Numbered from the stretch's first letter, positions 50,002 to 59,591 are shown. The stretch: 64,000 bases of DNA from an uncultured Candidatus Melainabacteria bacterium (GCA_934754515.1 CAKVIG010000006.1:106797-170796); one strand, 5' to 3'. Notes: generated by a model not told the origin, from the letters alone. Program-made: numbers and translations.

Positions 50002-51549
50002 ATGAAAAATTTAAAACATAATTGGCAGTTAATCCTGTTTAACATAATAATCCTTTTGGCTTTCATTATAGGTTATGGGCATTTTGGGGATATAATGGTT
50101 GATTCTTTTAGAGAAGCTTATATCCCGTCAGAAGTAATTAAGGGACAGGTTTTATACAAAAATATTTTTACGATTTATGCACCATTTTCATATTTGTTTA
50201 ATGCATTACTATTCAAAATTTTTGGTGTGCATTTAAGCGTTTTATACGGAGCCGGATTATTCGCAAGTTATGCAATTCTTAATCTCATTTTTGCTATTGC
50301 AAACAGATTTATGAATAAAACTTATTCTCTTAGCATTGTTTTATTTATAATCTCCGTTTCCGTACTTTCACCAAACGTATTTAACTTTTATTTTCCATAT
50401 TCCTATGGAATACTTTATGGTTTTTTATTTATATTGGCATCAATTTATTTTGCGCTAAAGGACAAATTCCAACTTTCTTATTTGATGTATTCATTTGCAA
50501 TTTGTTCTAAATATGAATTTGTTTTTTTATTACCACTGCTTTTTTATGTTACAAGAACAAAAGACTTGTGGAAAAATATACTTGCATTGATTTTTCCGTT
50601 TATAATTACTTACACACCATTATTTTTAATGGGAGTAAGATTAAATGATATTATAACTTCATTTCAAATAATTTTAGCAATGTCGTCAACCAAAACTATT
50701 TACTGGTTTTATTCGATAATGGGTTTAACGTTTAGATGGGAACTTGTTCCTATTTACATAATGAATTTTCTAAAAGTCTTTATTCCACTTCTTTTTATGT
50801 ATTATTTCAGAAGCTGGTGGCTGATTCTATTAACTGTAATTTATTTCTATTTCATTATTACACCGGAACTTTTCATTTACTCATTCCCTTTAATTTTAAT
50901 ATTACTTGTCCGCAAATTTTCTACAATAAGTCATGAAAAATTATTTTTTGTTTTAGCGTCATTACTTGTATCTATGAAAATTTTTTTTGCAGAAACATTT
51001 ATGTCTTACGGCGTTTTCTTTATTCCGTTTGCATTAATTTCAATATTCTTATTGATTCCGCCAAGATTCAAAAAACCTTTGTTTATAATAATTTTAATCT
51101 GTGCTTTAAACTTTGGAATAAAAAATTCAATCTCTCTTGCGTCTAAAAACATTAAAATTAAAACAGAACGAGGCATTGTTTATACTTCAGAAAAATCAGT
51201 ATTAGAAACAATTAATCATATTCAAAATAACACTTCTGGTTCGGATAAAATAGTCGTTTATCCTGAATGTTTAGCGATTAATTTTATGACAGACAGAAAA
51301 TCTGATAATAAATTTTATTCACTCATACCTCTTTATGTAGAAACTTTTGGTGAAGAGTTAATAACTAAGCGTATAGATTTCATTAAACCTGAATATATTG
51401 TCATAAGTAATTATAATACTTCTAATTATTATTACAGCTATTTTGGACAAGATTACGCAGGAGAAATTTATAATTACATCTTAAAAAATTATTCTTTAGA
51501 AAAAGAATTTGGCAAAAATTTGATGTTTATGATTTACAAAAGAAACTAA
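50002..51549 (+). CDS. GT-C-like polytopic membrane protein
   Basis: The 515-residue protein has about ten to twelve hydrophobic helices and a soluble C-terminal part. The first loop contains GDIMVDSFREAYIPSEVIKG with acidic residues placed like those of GT-C fold glycosyltransferases, followed by YKNIFTIYAPFSYLFNALLF, a pattern seen in many unclassified membrane glycosyltransferases. It is probably a sugar transferase for a surface glycan, but the family cannot be fixed. Its Phe/Tyr content is unusually high. Confidence 0.65.
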   Translation: MKNLKHNWQLILFNIIILLAFIIGYGHFGDIMVDSFREAYIPSEVIKGQVLYKNIFTIYAPFSYLFNALLFKIFGVHLSVLYGAGLFASYAILNLIFAIANRFMNKTYSLSIVLFIISVSVLSPNVFNFYFPYSYGILYGFLFILASIYFALKDKFQLSYLMYSFAICSKYEFVFLLPLLFYVTRTKDLWKNILALIFPFIITYTPLFLMGVRLNDIITSFQIILAMSSTKTIYWFYSIMGLTFRWELVPIYIMNFLKVFIPLLFMYYFRSWWLILLTVIYFYFIITPELFIYSFPLILILLVRKFSTISHEKLFFVLASLLVSMKIFFAETFMSYGVFFIPFALISIFLLIPPRFKKPLFIIILICALNFGIKNSISLASKNIKIKTERGIVYTSEKSVLETINHIQNNTSGSDKIVVYPECLAINFMTDRKSDNKFYSLIPLYVETFGEELITKRIDFIKPEYIVISNYNTSNYYYSYFGQDYAGEIYNYILKNYSLEKEFGKNLMFMIYKRN

Positions 51550-51582
51550 TAATTTTATTATTCTTAGGTTTGTGATAAAATA

Positions 51583-51588
51583 TATAAT
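51583..51588 (+). promoter_or_regulatory. Probable -10 box for mtnP
   Basis: TATAAT lies 31 bases before the ATG at 51619, with TTCTTA (51561-51566) as a weak -35 at 16 bases spacing. SD GAAAGGA is present upstream of the start. Confidence 0.5.
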
Positions 51589-51618
51589 ACTCGGTAGAAT
51601 TAGAAAGGAATAAATCAA

Positions 51619-52416
51619 ATGGAAAAATTAGCAGATATTGGCGTTTTTGGCGGTTCAGGTTTTTACAAGTTTTTGGACGATATTAAGGAAGTTAAAATAG
51701 AAACTCCTTATGGAATGCCATCTGATAGTTTATTCATCGGTAAAATCGGTGCGCACAAAGTAGCATTTATGCCTCGTCACGGCAGAAGCCACACAATTTT
51801 ACCTCATTTGATTAATTATAGAGCTAACGTTTGGGCAATGAAAGAAGTTGGTTGTAAACGTGTAATTTCTCCTTGCGCAGCAGGAAGTTTGCAAAAACAC
51901 GTTGAACCCGGTAGTTTTGTTGTTTGCGACCAATTCGTAGATTGGACAGACGGCAGAAAAACAACTTTCTTTGAAGGCCCTATCGTAACTCACCCTTCAG
52001 CAGCGGAAACATATTGCCCTGAATTAAGAAGATTAGCAGTTGATACGGCTAAAGAATTGGGAATTAAAGTTCACGAAACTGGTACTGTTGTTGTAATTAA
52101 CGGCCCTAGATTTTCTACAAAAGCTGAATCAAAATTCTTTACTTCTCAAGGTTGGGAAGTTATCAATATGACAGCATTCCCTGAAGCATATTTGGTTAAA
52201 GAAATGGATATGTGTCCATTAAATATTTCTTTAATTACTGACTATGACGCAGGTTTGGTTGGTGATGTTCCTCCTGTTTCACATCACGAAGTTATTCAAG
52301 TATTCAATAACAATTTGGATAATTTGAAAAAATTGTTGTTTACAATGATTGAAAGAATTCCTGCTGAAAATGACAATTGCGAATGTGCAAACACAAGAAA
52401 GTGTTCACAGTTATAA
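51619..52416 (+). CDS. mtnP: S-methyl-5'-thioadenosine phosphorylase
   Basis: MtnP cleaves methylthioadenosine with phosphate, feeding methionine and adenine salvage. The 265-residue protein has IGVFGGSGFYKFL, the phosphate-binding MPRHGRSHTILPH, the base-binding VINGPRFSTKAESKFF with VINMTAFPEA, and TDYDAGL with the catalytic Asp region. The last ~15 residues are Cys-rich (CECANTRKC) and unusual for the family. It starts a possible operon with yggT and the TPR protein. Confidence 0.94.
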   Translation: MEKLADIGVFGGSGFYKFLDDIKEVKIETPYGMPSDSLFIGKIGAHKVAFMPRHGRSHTILPHLINYRANVWAMKEVGCKRVISPCAAGSLQKHVEPGSFVVCDQFVDWTDGRKTTFFEGPIVTHPSAAETYCPELRRLAVDTAKELGIKVHETGTVVVINGPRFSTKAESKFFTSQGWEVINMTAFPEAYLVKEMDMCPLNISLITDYDAGLVGDVPPVSHHEVIQVFNNNLDNLKKLLFTMIERIPAENDNCECANTRKCSQL

Positions 52417-52439
52417 AATATTTATGTTAACTGGTGGAC

Positions 52440-52471
52440 ACCTCACCCTAACCCTCTCCTCAAGGAGAGGG
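52440..52471. repeat. Short CCCTCTCC/GGAGAGGG palindrome
   Basis: CCCTCTCC-TCAA-GGAGAGGG (52452-52471), preceded by CCTCACCCTAA, is a minimal copy of the dispersed repeat at 8209, 8787 and 12010. It lies 22 bases upstream of yggT. Confidence 0.75.
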
Positions 52472-52492
52472 AACTATATTAAAGAGGTTTTT

Positions 52493-52756
52493 ATGATATC
52501 AAGAGCAATAAACACATTATTTTATTTCTACTACATCTTAATAATCTTAAGAATATTTTTGAGTTGGATACCGTCTATTGACTGGCTGAGCCAACCATTT
52601 GCGGGTATACGTTCGGTAGTAGACCCTTTCTTAGGAATTTTTAGAGGAATTATTCCGCCAATCGGTATGCTTGATATTTCACCCATTGTTGCAATCATTT
52701 TATTGCAAATCTTGCAAGGCGTTGTCGTAGGTTTCTTGAACAGCTTAGGCATATAA
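52493..52756 (+). CDS. YggT family membrane protein
   Basis: The 87-residue protein has two hydrophobic helices. The conserved region ILRIFLSWIPSIDW is followed by VVDPFLGIFRGIIPPIGMLDISPI, the YggT signature (an amphipathic loop with Pro and Asp between the helices). In cyanobacteria and Gram-positives such proteins are linked with division or membrane organisation. ATG 52493 has AAGAGG about 6 bases upstream. A longer frame from 52349 overlaps mtnP and is not used. Confidence 0.88.
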   Translation: MISRAINTLFYFYYILIILRIFLSWIPSIDWLSQPFAGIRSVVDPFLGIFRGIIPPIGMLDISPIVAIILLQILQGVVVGFLNSLGI

Positions 52757-52759
52757 TTT

Positions 52760-54343
52760 ATGGTTAATATTGAACTTATTCAAAAAGCAATTTCTTTGAC
52801 TCAACAAGGTAAAATCTCGGAAGCCGAAGAAATTTATAAAGATATTCAAAAAGAAAATCCTGATAATCCTGATATTTTGTCAATTATCGGGCTTTTCTAT
52901 GTAAATATAGCAAACTACGATAAAGCGATTGAGATTCTTGATAAAGCAGTAAAACTAAAGAAAACGCTTGGTACAATTTCGGCTTTAGGCTTTGCATACT
53001 TTGAACAAAGAGATTTCGCAAAAGCAGCTGAATATTTAGAAGAAGCTTTAGAAAACGGTAAAAATGAAGATATATATAACAAATTGGTTCTGAGCCTTTT
53101 TGAAATCAAAAACTATAAAAAAGCAGTCGAATTTGCTGATAAAATGTACGAACTTTACCCTGAAGATAACCGAGCAATTACAAATAAAATTAAGGCACTG
53201 ACTCAACAAGGAAAGATGCTTGAAGCCGAAAAGCTTTGTATTGAAAGCCTAAAAAAGACTCCTAATGTTTCTTCACTTTGGTTCCACTTGGGATTTTTGA
53301 AAGAACTTATTTACTGCGATGATAAACAGGCAATAGAATGTTATAAAGCCGCAGCCGATTTGGGAAATCCGCAAGCATTCTATAATATTGCAGTAAGCGC
53401 ACAAAAATTAGGGCAAAAAGACGATGCTGAAAAATATTACAAAAAAATGCTCGAATATTTTCCAAATGATGTAGAAACCGAAACTTCACTAGGCATGTGC
53501 TTCCTTTCACAGAAGCGATTTAAAGAAGGCTACGATTTGTTTTTCAAACGTGCAATTGCGCCATCTTGCAAAAAGTCTGAAAACTTGTGGAAAGTTGGCG
53601 ACAAAATAGATGATGAAATTGTTGTAATTTGCGAACAGGGATTGGGCGACCATATACAATTTGTAAGATATCTTCCTTTCTTGCCTGCAAAAACAATTAA
53701 TGTTGCTGTACCAAAAAGTTTAAAAGCATTGTTTACCCAAAATTATCCAAATATCAATTTTATAAATTTTGATGAAATTAATCCGAAAATGCAAGCACTT
53801 AGAATCACTGATTTAGCGTATATTTTGAATATGGATTTTGATAATATTCCATTTAGTGAAGGTTATTTAAAAAGTCCGAAAGCTGAAATTATAAATGATA
53901 AATTAAAAGTCGGTTTATGTTGGGAAGCCGGTAGTGCAGGCATTAGAACAATGATAAACCGCACTATAAATATTAAATGCTTCAGTGAGCTTTTGAAAAT
54001 GGATAATATTCAAGTTTATTCTTTTCAAGTAGATGATACATTAAAAGGGTGTGAGCAATTCCCACAAATGGTTAACCTTGGGAAAGATTTTAAAGATTTC
54101 AGTGATACCGCAGAAGCTCTTATGGCAATGGATGTTTTGGTTACTGTAGATACGTCTGTTGCACATCTTGCAGGTGCTTTAGGTGTAAAAACATATTTAT
54201 TATTGCCTTATGCCACGGATTGGCGTTGGTTTAACGATACCAAAACAACGCCTTGGTATAAAAGTGTGGAAATATTTAAGCAAACAGACAACATTTCTTG
54301 GGAAGAGCCAATTAATAATGTCATTGAAAAATTGAAACATTAA
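52760..54343 (+). CDS. TPR protein with a C-terminal glycosyltransferase-like domain
   Basis: The 527-residue protein has about seven TPR units in residues 1-255 (for example ISLTQQGKISEAEEIYKDIQ and YKKMLEYFPNDVETETSLGM). A C-terminal region follows with VICEQGLGDHIQFVRYLPFL, KVGLCWEAGSAG and MDVLVTVDTSVAHLAGALG, resembling GT9/GT41-type sugar transferases fused to TPRs. The motif DWRWFNDTKTTPWYKSVEIF near the end is characteristic of this fusion family. It probably glycosylates proteins or a surface polymer; donor and acceptor are unknown. The gap from yggT is 3 bases. Confidence 0.8.
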   Translation: MVNIELIQKAISLTQQGKISEAEEIYKDIQKENPDNPDILSIIGLFYVNIANYDKAIEILDKAVKLKKTLGTISALGFAYFEQRDFAKAAEYLEEALENGKNEDIYNKLVLSLFEIKNYKKAVEFADKMYELYPEDNRAITNKIKALTQQGKMLEAEKLCIESLKKTPNVSSLWFHLGFLKELIYCDDKQAIECYKAAADLGNPQAFYNIAVSAQKLGQKDDAEKYYKKMLEYFPNDVETETSLGMCFLSQKRFKEGYDLFFKRAIAPSCKKSENLWKVGDKIDDEIVVICEQGLGDHIQFVRYLPFLPAKTINVAVPKSLKALFTQNYPNINFINFDEINPKMQALRITDLAYILNMDFDNIPFSEGYLKSPKAEIINDKLKVGLCWEAGSAGIRTMINRTINIKCFSELLKMDNIQVYSFQVDDTLKGCEQFPQMVNLGKDFKDFSDTAEALMAMDVLVTVDTSVAHLAGALGVKTYLLLPYATDWRWFNDTKTTPWYKSVEIFKQTDNISWEEPINNVIEKLKH

Positions 54344-54347
54344 ATAA

Positions 54348-54383
54348 CAAAAATGCATCCAAAAACAAATGGATGCATTTTTG
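54348..54383. terminator. Bidirectional terminator
   Basis: CAAAAATGCATCC / GGATGCATTTTTG with a 10-base loop lies between convergent genes, with a T-run in each direction. Confidence 0.85.
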
Positions 54384-54410
54384 TTGTGTATGAAAGGAAA
54401 AGGAGTGGAT

Positions 54411-54824
54411 TTACATATCGTATACGAAGTTTTGACCTTTTGTATCTTCAGAAGCTTCTTCTTTCATTGCTTGTGAAGCAAAGAACATTTGTTTTGCATA
54501 ACTTTGAATTTCTGAATGATAAACTCTTTGGTCAAATATATTTTCGTATTTTTTCAAATATTCATTTAATGGATCAACGATATCGGTAACAAGTCCCGTT
54601 GCCGTATCCGCAACTTGTTGTAAAACTCTTTCACCAATACCAAGTTCAGCCATCTTTTCGGACAAGGTAAGTGTTAAAAAACCCTTATTTTCGACTGCTT
54701 CTTTTGCTTGCTCTTGAAGCTTTGCCTCCATTCTTTCTTCAGCAGCAGCATGTTGCTTCGTCGGATCATAAGTTTGGGTTTTATATGTTTGTAAGAAGTT
54801 ATTCAGATTGAATGTTTCTGCCAT
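54411..54824 (-). CDS. Unknown protein under a perfect sigma28 promoter
   Basis: The 137-residue protein (MAETFNLNNFLQTYK...) is not recognised. It is helical and rich in Glu, Gln and Ala (EERMEAKLQEQAKEAVENKG), with a weakly hydrophobic middle and a terminal FVYDM. I choose the ATG at 54824: transcription from the sigma28 promoter should begin near 54847, so the longer frame starting at 54872 would lie within the promoter. AAAGGA lies very close to this ATG, which is unusual. By promoter it belongs to the late flagellar regulon; it could be a chaperone, regulator or chemotaxis accessory (inference). Confidence 0.7.
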   Translation of the reverse strand: MAETFNLNNFLQTYKTQTYDPTKQHAAAEERMEAKLQEQAKEAVENKGFLTLTLSEKMAELGIGERVLQQVADTATGLVTDIVDPLNEYLKKYENIFDQRVYHSEIQSYAKQMFFASQAMKEEASEDTKGQNFVYDM

Positions 54825-54853
54825 ATCCTTTGTCCCTATTCTTTGTATTAATG

Positions 54854-54880
54854 TTATCGGCATATTTTTCAAAAACTTTA
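54854..54880 (-). promoter_or_regulatory. Perfect sigma28 (FliA) promoter
   Basis: On the minus strand TAAAGTTT (54873-54880), an 11-base spacer and GCCGATAA (54854-54861) match the FliA consensus exactly. It is identical in layout to the promoter at 36107. Both are followed by GGGACAAA shortly downstream of the start point. Confidence 0.9.
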
Positions 54881-54980
54881 GAGATTTTAAAGAAATATTT
54901 ACAATTTGTTACAAATCTTGCTGAAATAGTGCTGAACAGAATGTGCTGTGATTGTATAGTCTAGAACTAGTTTGAATCAA

Positions 54981-55094
54981 TGGAAAATGGAAAATTGTTT
55001 TAGATATTGCTTAAATAAAATACTTTTAATATAAAGCATAGTGAACTTTATAAATATTTTAAATAATTTTCCATTTTCCACTTTCAATTTTCCA
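54981..55094. repeat. Palindromic element, TGGAAAR family, copy 3
   Basis: The left arm is TGGAAAA twice (54981-54994). The right arm has TTTTCCA, TTTTCCA, CTTTCAA, TTTTCCA (55067-55094). The centre is 72 AT-rich bases. It lies upstream of the rel gene. Confidence 0.8.
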
Positions 55095-55185
55095 TTAACC
55101 TAACTGTCAACTTTCAACTTAATAATCTCCTATATCAGCACGATTTTACGCTCATACACTTGAATTCTTCAAAAAAAAACACTAT

Positions 55186-55191
55186 TATAAA
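55186..55191 (+). promoter_or_regulatory. -10 box six bases before the rel start codon
   Basis: TATAAA is followed by 6 bases and the ATG at 55198, with no Shine-Dalgarno. The -35 is weak. This would give a leaderless transcript. Confidence 0.4.
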
Positions 55192-55197
55192 TATATT

Positions 55198-57396
55198 ATG
55201 GAACAATTTGTAATTACATTTGACGAGATTAGAGCTTTATTAGTAGAGCAACAGTATGCTGAAAAAGATATAGAAGAACTGGAAAAAGCGTTTGAGTTTG
55301 CCAAAAAACTTCACTCAGGACAGTATAGGGTTTCAGAAGAACCTTATATCATTCACCCGATGGAAGTTGTAAAGATTTTAATTGCCTTAAGAGCCGACAA
55401 ACACACTCTTATGGCAGGTTTTTTGCATGATATTCTGGAAGATACAGACACAAAACCGGAAGAAATTAAAGAACTTTTCGGCGAAGACGTGCTTAACCTC
55501 GTTCAAGGTGTTACAAAACTTGGCAAATTACAGTTCAAATCAACAGAAGAACGTCAGGCAGAAAACTTTAGACGTATGTTCATTGCAATGGCAAGCGATG
55601 TAAGAATTATCCTCCTTAAACTCGCTGACAGGCTGCATAACATGCGAACCCTAAACTATATGACGCCTGTTAAACAGCAAAGAATTGCACAAGAAACACT
55701 TGATATTTTCGCTCCTCTTGCAAACCGTTTAGGGGTTGGTAAATTGAAAGCCGAACTTGAAGATTTATCACTAAAATATCTTCATCCCGATAAATATTAT
55801 GAAATTGCTCAATTAGTTTCTCAGAAAAAAGCCGAGCGCGAAATGACAGTTAAGCTTTTGATAGATAAGATTTCAAAAGATGTTAAAGCAAGCGGAATAA
55901 ACGCGCAAATAACGGGACGTGCGAAACACTATTACAGTATTTATAACAAAATGCGCCGTTTAAATGTCGCATTTCACGATTTGTACGACATCACAGCCGT
56001 TCGTGTAATCGTTGATACGGAAAAAGAGTGTTACGAAGTTCTTGGGCTTATTCACTCGCAGTTTAAGCCAATACCCGGACGTTTCAAAGATTATATCGCA
56101 ATGCCAAAAGGCAACATGTATCAGTCTTTACACACATCCGTAATCGGTCCTCGTCAAAAACCTTTGGAAGTTCAAATCAGAACTTGGGAAATGCACGAAA
56201 TCGCCGAATACGGTATCGCTGCGCACTGGAGATACAAAGAAAAAGGTTCAAAAAGAGCGGATTCCGCGACCGATATCAAATTTTCTTGGATGAGGAAATT
56301 GGTTGAATACAACAAAGACACGACAAACGCAGAAGATTACGTAAATTCGGTTAAATTGGATTTATTCTCCGACCAAGTTTTCGCATTCACTCCAGGAGGT
56401 GACGTAATCGACCTTCCGCAAGGTGCAACACCTGTTGACTTTGCGTATCGTATTCACTCGGATGTCGGACATAAAACTGTCGGCGCATTGATTAACGGAC
56501 GTATTGCGCAACTTGATACAAAGTTAAAAAACGGCGATATTATCGAAATTATGACTTCTAAAGTCGCTGCTCCGCGTCTTGACTGGTTAAACTTTGTTGT
56601 AACAAAACAAGCAGCTTCAAAAATTCGTCAATGGTACAAGAAAAACAAACGTGAAGACCATATTGATATCGGTAAAGCAAACCTTGAACACGAACTTACA
56701 AAAACAGTTTTTGACGAATTTGTTAAAAACGGTGAGTTTGACAAAGTCGCAAAACAAATGAATTACGTGAGCGCAGACGATTTGTTTGCAGCTTTAGGTT
56801 ATGGTGAGACAACCGTTAACAAGATTGTTAACCGCCTAAGAAAACCTCAAAAGCAGGAAACAACAGTTCAACACAAACCACGAAAAGCTTCTGAAAAAGA
56901 TATTATCGGTTTAGAAGGTCTTTTATACTCGTTCGCAAGATGTTGTTCTCCAATCCCCGGCGAACCTATTGTCGGCGTTGTAACCCGTTCAAAAGGCGTT
57001 ACCGTTCACCGTTTGGATTGCAAAACATTAGAAAACATTCCTGTTGAAAGACTTTTAGACATACATTGGTCAGGAAATAACGTTAACAAGACTTACAGCA
57101 CAACTATCAGAATTGAAACAGCAGAAAAACTGGGCTTGCTCAAAGATGTTATCGGTATTGTTTCGGATAACAACACAAATATCACATCTGCTAACGTTAA
57201 ATCTAAAGGTAAAGTCGGCATAATCGAACTCGGAATCGAGTTGGATAACATTGATACATTGAGAAAAGTTATGACTGCCATTCAGTCTATGCCTGATGTT
57301 TACAGTGTTAAACGTATCCAAACATCATATAGCGCGTCACCTCAACAATTTACGAAAAAGACAGTTAAAAGAGCAAAAAAGAAAACCACAAAATAA
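55198..57396 (+). CDS. rel: Bifunctional (p)ppGpp synthetase/hydrolase
   Basis: The 732-residue long RSH protein controls the stringent response. The N-terminal hydrolase domain has YIIHPMEV and FLHDILEDT, keeping the catalytic HD and ED residues. The synthetase domain has GRAKHYYSIYNKM and the RFKDYIAMPKGNMYQSLHT region; the RxKD form of this motif is that of bifunctional Rel enzymes. A TGS domain (FAFTPGGDVIDLPQGATPVD), a helical and zinc-finger region with CCSPIPGEPIVG, and a C-terminal ACT domain follow. All parts look intact. Confidence 0.95.
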   Translation: MEQFVITFDEIRALLVEQQYAEKDIEELEKAFEFAKKLHSGQYRVSEEPYIIHPMEVVKILIALRADKHTLMAGFLHDILEDTDTKPEEIKELFGEDVLNLVQGVTKLGKLQFKSTEERQAENFRRMFIAMASDVRIILLKLADRLHNMRTLNYMTPVKQQRIAQETLDIFAPLANRLGVGKLKAELEDLSLKYLHPDKYYEIAQLVSQKKAEREMTVKLLIDKISKDVKASGINAQITGRAKHYYSIYNKMRRLNVAFHDLYDITAVRVIVDTEKECYEVLGLIHSQFKPIPGRFKDYIAMPKGNMYQSLHTSVIGPRQKPLEVQIRTWEMHEIAEYGIAAHWRYKEKGSKRADSATDIKFSWMRKLVEYNKDTTNAEDYVNSVKLDLFSDQVFAFTPGGDVIDLPQGATPVDFAYRIHSDVGHKTVGALINGRIAQLDTKLKNGDIIEIMTSKVAAPRLDWLNFVVTKQAASKIRQWYKKNKREDHIDIGKANLEHELTKTVFDEFVKNGEFDKVAKQMNYVSADDLFAALGYGETTVNKIVNRLRKPQKQETTVQHKPRKASEKDIIGLEGLLYSFARCCSPIPGEPIVGVVTRSKGVTVHRLDCKTLENIPVERLLDIHWSGNNVNKTYSTTIRIETAEKLGLLKDVIGIVSDNNTNITSANVKSKGKVGIIELGIELDNIDTLRKVMTAIQSMPDVYSVKRIQTSYSASPQQFTKKTVKRAKKKTTK

Positions 57397-57426
57397 AGTA
57401 AAGTATTCAAATGATTTATAAAAAAC

Positions 57427-57458
57427 AAAACGACCGCTTTAAATAAAGCGGTCGTTTT
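57427..57458. terminator. Bidirectional terminator between rel and aspS
   Basis: AAAACGACCGCTTT / AAAGCGGTCGTTTT with loop AAAT is a 14-bp stem with T-rich flanks on both sides. Confidence 0.88.
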
Positions 57459-57476
57459 CTATTTTATCCTTTAAAC

Positions 57477-59261
57477 TTAGTCTTTTTTGACTGTACTTCT
57501 GATGTGCAATTCTCTCAACTGTTGCAATGAAGCTTCACCTGGAGCATCACTCATCAAGCACTTAGCACTTGCATTCTTAGGGAATGCGATAACGTCACGG
57601 ATTGAATCAGTTCTGCAAAGTAATGCAACTAATCTATCCAAACCGATTGCTAAGCCGGCATGTGGTGGAGTACCGTATTGAAGTGCATTAACCATAAATC
57701 CGAATTTTTCTGTTGCTTCTTCTTCTGTCAAGCCTAAAGCCTTGAAGATTTTCTTTTGAACTTCACTTGAGTGAATTCTTACAGAACCGCCGCCCAACTC
57801 AGTACCGTTATAAACGATATCGTAAGCGATTGATTTAACATTACCCAAATCGCCACTATCCAATTTATCCAAATCAGCCAAGTTTGGAGAAGTGAATGGG
57901 TGGTGCATTGCCATAAATCTGCCTTCTTCATCTGACCATTCGAACATTGGGAAGTCTACAACCCACAATAAGTTGTGTTTGTTTTCATCGATTAAGTTCA
58001 AAGATTTTCCGAAGTGCAATCTCAATCTGCCCATAATATCGTAAACTAATTTTGGTTTATCAGCTACGAAGAAAATAATATCTCCGGCTTCTGCGCCTGC
58101 TCTTTCTTGAATTTGTTTTGCTTGTTCTTCTGTAACGAATTTCAATACAGGAGATTTAGCAGAGCCGTCTTCCAAGTAAATAATATTAGCTAATGCTTTA
58201 GCACCAAATGATACTGCAAGTTTTGTAATATCATCAATATCTTTTCTTGAATATTTAGCACCACCAGGGATTCTGATACCACGAACAATACCGCCGTTTT
58301 CAAGAGTCTTTTTAACGATATCAAAGTTAGATTGTAAAATAATATCGCCAATATCAAATAACTCTAAACCAAATCTTGTATCAGGTTTATCAGAACCAAA
58401 TCTGTCCATTGCTTCTTGCCAAGTGATTTGAGTAAATGGAGGGTGAATATCTACACCCGCTGCCTTGAACGCATCAACTAACAAGCCTTCAACAACCTTG
58501 ATAACGTCAGGTTGTTCAACAAATGACATTTCCATGTCGATTTGAGTGAATTCAGGTTGTCTGTCAGCTCTCAAATCTTCATCACGGAAGCATTTTGCAA
58601 CTTGATAATATTTTTCAATACCGCCAACCATCAACAATTGTTTAAAGATTTGTGGTGATTGTGGAAGTGCGAAGAATTTACCTTCTTGAACACGAGAAGG
58701 TACCAAATAATCTCTTGCGCCTTCAGGAGTTGTTTTAATCAAGATAGGTGTTTCAACTTCCATAAAGTCTTGGTTATTCAAATAATTTCTAACAGCTTGA
58801 ACGATGTTGTGTCTTGTTTTCAAATTGTGTAACATTTTTTCGTTTCTGATATCTAAATATCTGTATTTAAGTCTGATATCTTCTGAAACGCTTTCATCAC
58901 CAAGAACGAAAGGTAAAACTTTTGATTCTGCCAAAATTTCAACTGATTCAGGATACATTTCAACTTGTCCTGTAGGATATTTTTCGTTATAAGTTTCTTC
59001 CGGTCTTTTTGTAACCTTACCTTTAACCATAATTACATATTCGCTTCTAACTTTTTCAAAAACTTTATGTACTTCAGGGTTAACTTGAGGATTTGCAACC
59101 AATTGGAAAAAGCCGCTTCTATCTCTTAATTCGATAAACAAAATACCGCCTAAATCTCTAACAGTTGAAACCCAGCCGGATAGTGTAATTTCTTCATTCA
59201 AATTGCTTAGGTTTAATTCACCGCAATTGTTTGTCTTCATTCTTGTTTTCAATTTATTCAT
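57477..59261 (-). CDS. aspS: Aspartyl-tRNA synthetase
   Basis: This class II synthetase of the bacterial type has 594 residues, with an OB-fold anticodon domain and a GAD insertion. Motif 2 is YYQVAKCFRDEDLRADRQPE, motif 3 is GLAIGLDRLVALL, and FTQIDMEMSF is the usual substrate region. The segment GWVSTVRDLGG has Leu where non-discriminating enzymes usually have His, hinting at strict tRNA-Asp specificity (tentative). The start is uncertain: GGGAG abuts the ATG at 59261, a TTG at 59252 would have better spacing, and the ATG at 59240 (MKTNNCGEL) aligns best with the family. Confidence 0.93.
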   Translation of the reverse strand: MNKLKTRMKTNNCGELNLSNLNEEITLSGWVSTVRDLGGILFIELRDRSGFFQLVANPQVNPEVHKVFEKVRSEYVIMVKGKVTKRPEETYNEKYPTGQVEMYPESVEILAESKVLPFVLGDESVSEDIRLKYRYLDIRNEKMLHNLKTRHNIVQAVRNYLNNQDFMEVETPILIKTTPEGARDYLVPSRVQEGKFFALPQSPQIFKQLLMVGGIEKYYQVAKCFRDEDLRADRQPEFTQIDMEMSFVEQPDVIKVVEGLLVDAFKAAGVDIHPPFTQITWQEAMDRFGSDKPDTRFGLELFDIGDIILQSNFDIVKKTLENGGIVRGIRIPGGAKYSRKDIDDITKLAVSFGAKALANIIYLEDGSAKSPVLKFVTEEQAKQIQERAGAEAGDIIFFVADKPKLVYDIMGRLRLHFGKSLNLIDENKHNLLWVVDFPMFEWSDEEGRFMAMHHPFTSPNLADLDKLDSGDLGNVKSIAYDIVYNGTELGGGSVRIHSSEVQKKIFKALGLTEEEATEKFGFMVNALQYGTPPHAGLAIGLDRLVALLCRTDSIRDVIAFPKNASAKCLMSDAPGEASLQQLRELHIRSTVKKD

Positions 59262-59338
59262 CTCCCTATAATTTTTCTATTATATTCCTAAATCCTAACA
59301 AAAAGGGGGTGGATTGTAAAGCTTACTTTTTCTTTACT

Positions 59339-59591
59339 AAAAAGAAAAGCGGATTGCGAGCAGAGTGCGTAGCCCTTAACAATGAAAAACCTCGTTTTGA
59401 AATTGTTAAGGCGGAGTCACGTTTATTGCGAGCAACCAAGCAAGTAAGCAAAAAGAAAAGAATACATTGTCGAAAGACATAAGTAAGATTACCAGTGGAA
59501 ATTGAAATGCAAAGTCTTTCTCAAAGTATGACTACCAGTTTAAAGTAGTTTTGGCAAAAAAGAAAAGCGGATTGCGAGCAGAGTGCGTAGC
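59339..59591. repeat. Intergenic repeat region with a 35-bp exact direct repeat
   Basis: The gap 59262-59696 has no gene. The sequences at 59339-59373 and 59557-59591 are identical over 35 bases and contain GGATTGCGAGCAGAGTGCGT. Between them TTGCGAGCAA and an inverted TTAACAAT/ATTGTTAA pair occur. The AAAAAGAAAAG edge and the ACTACCAGT block resemble the region upstream of atpB. Confidence 0.75.
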
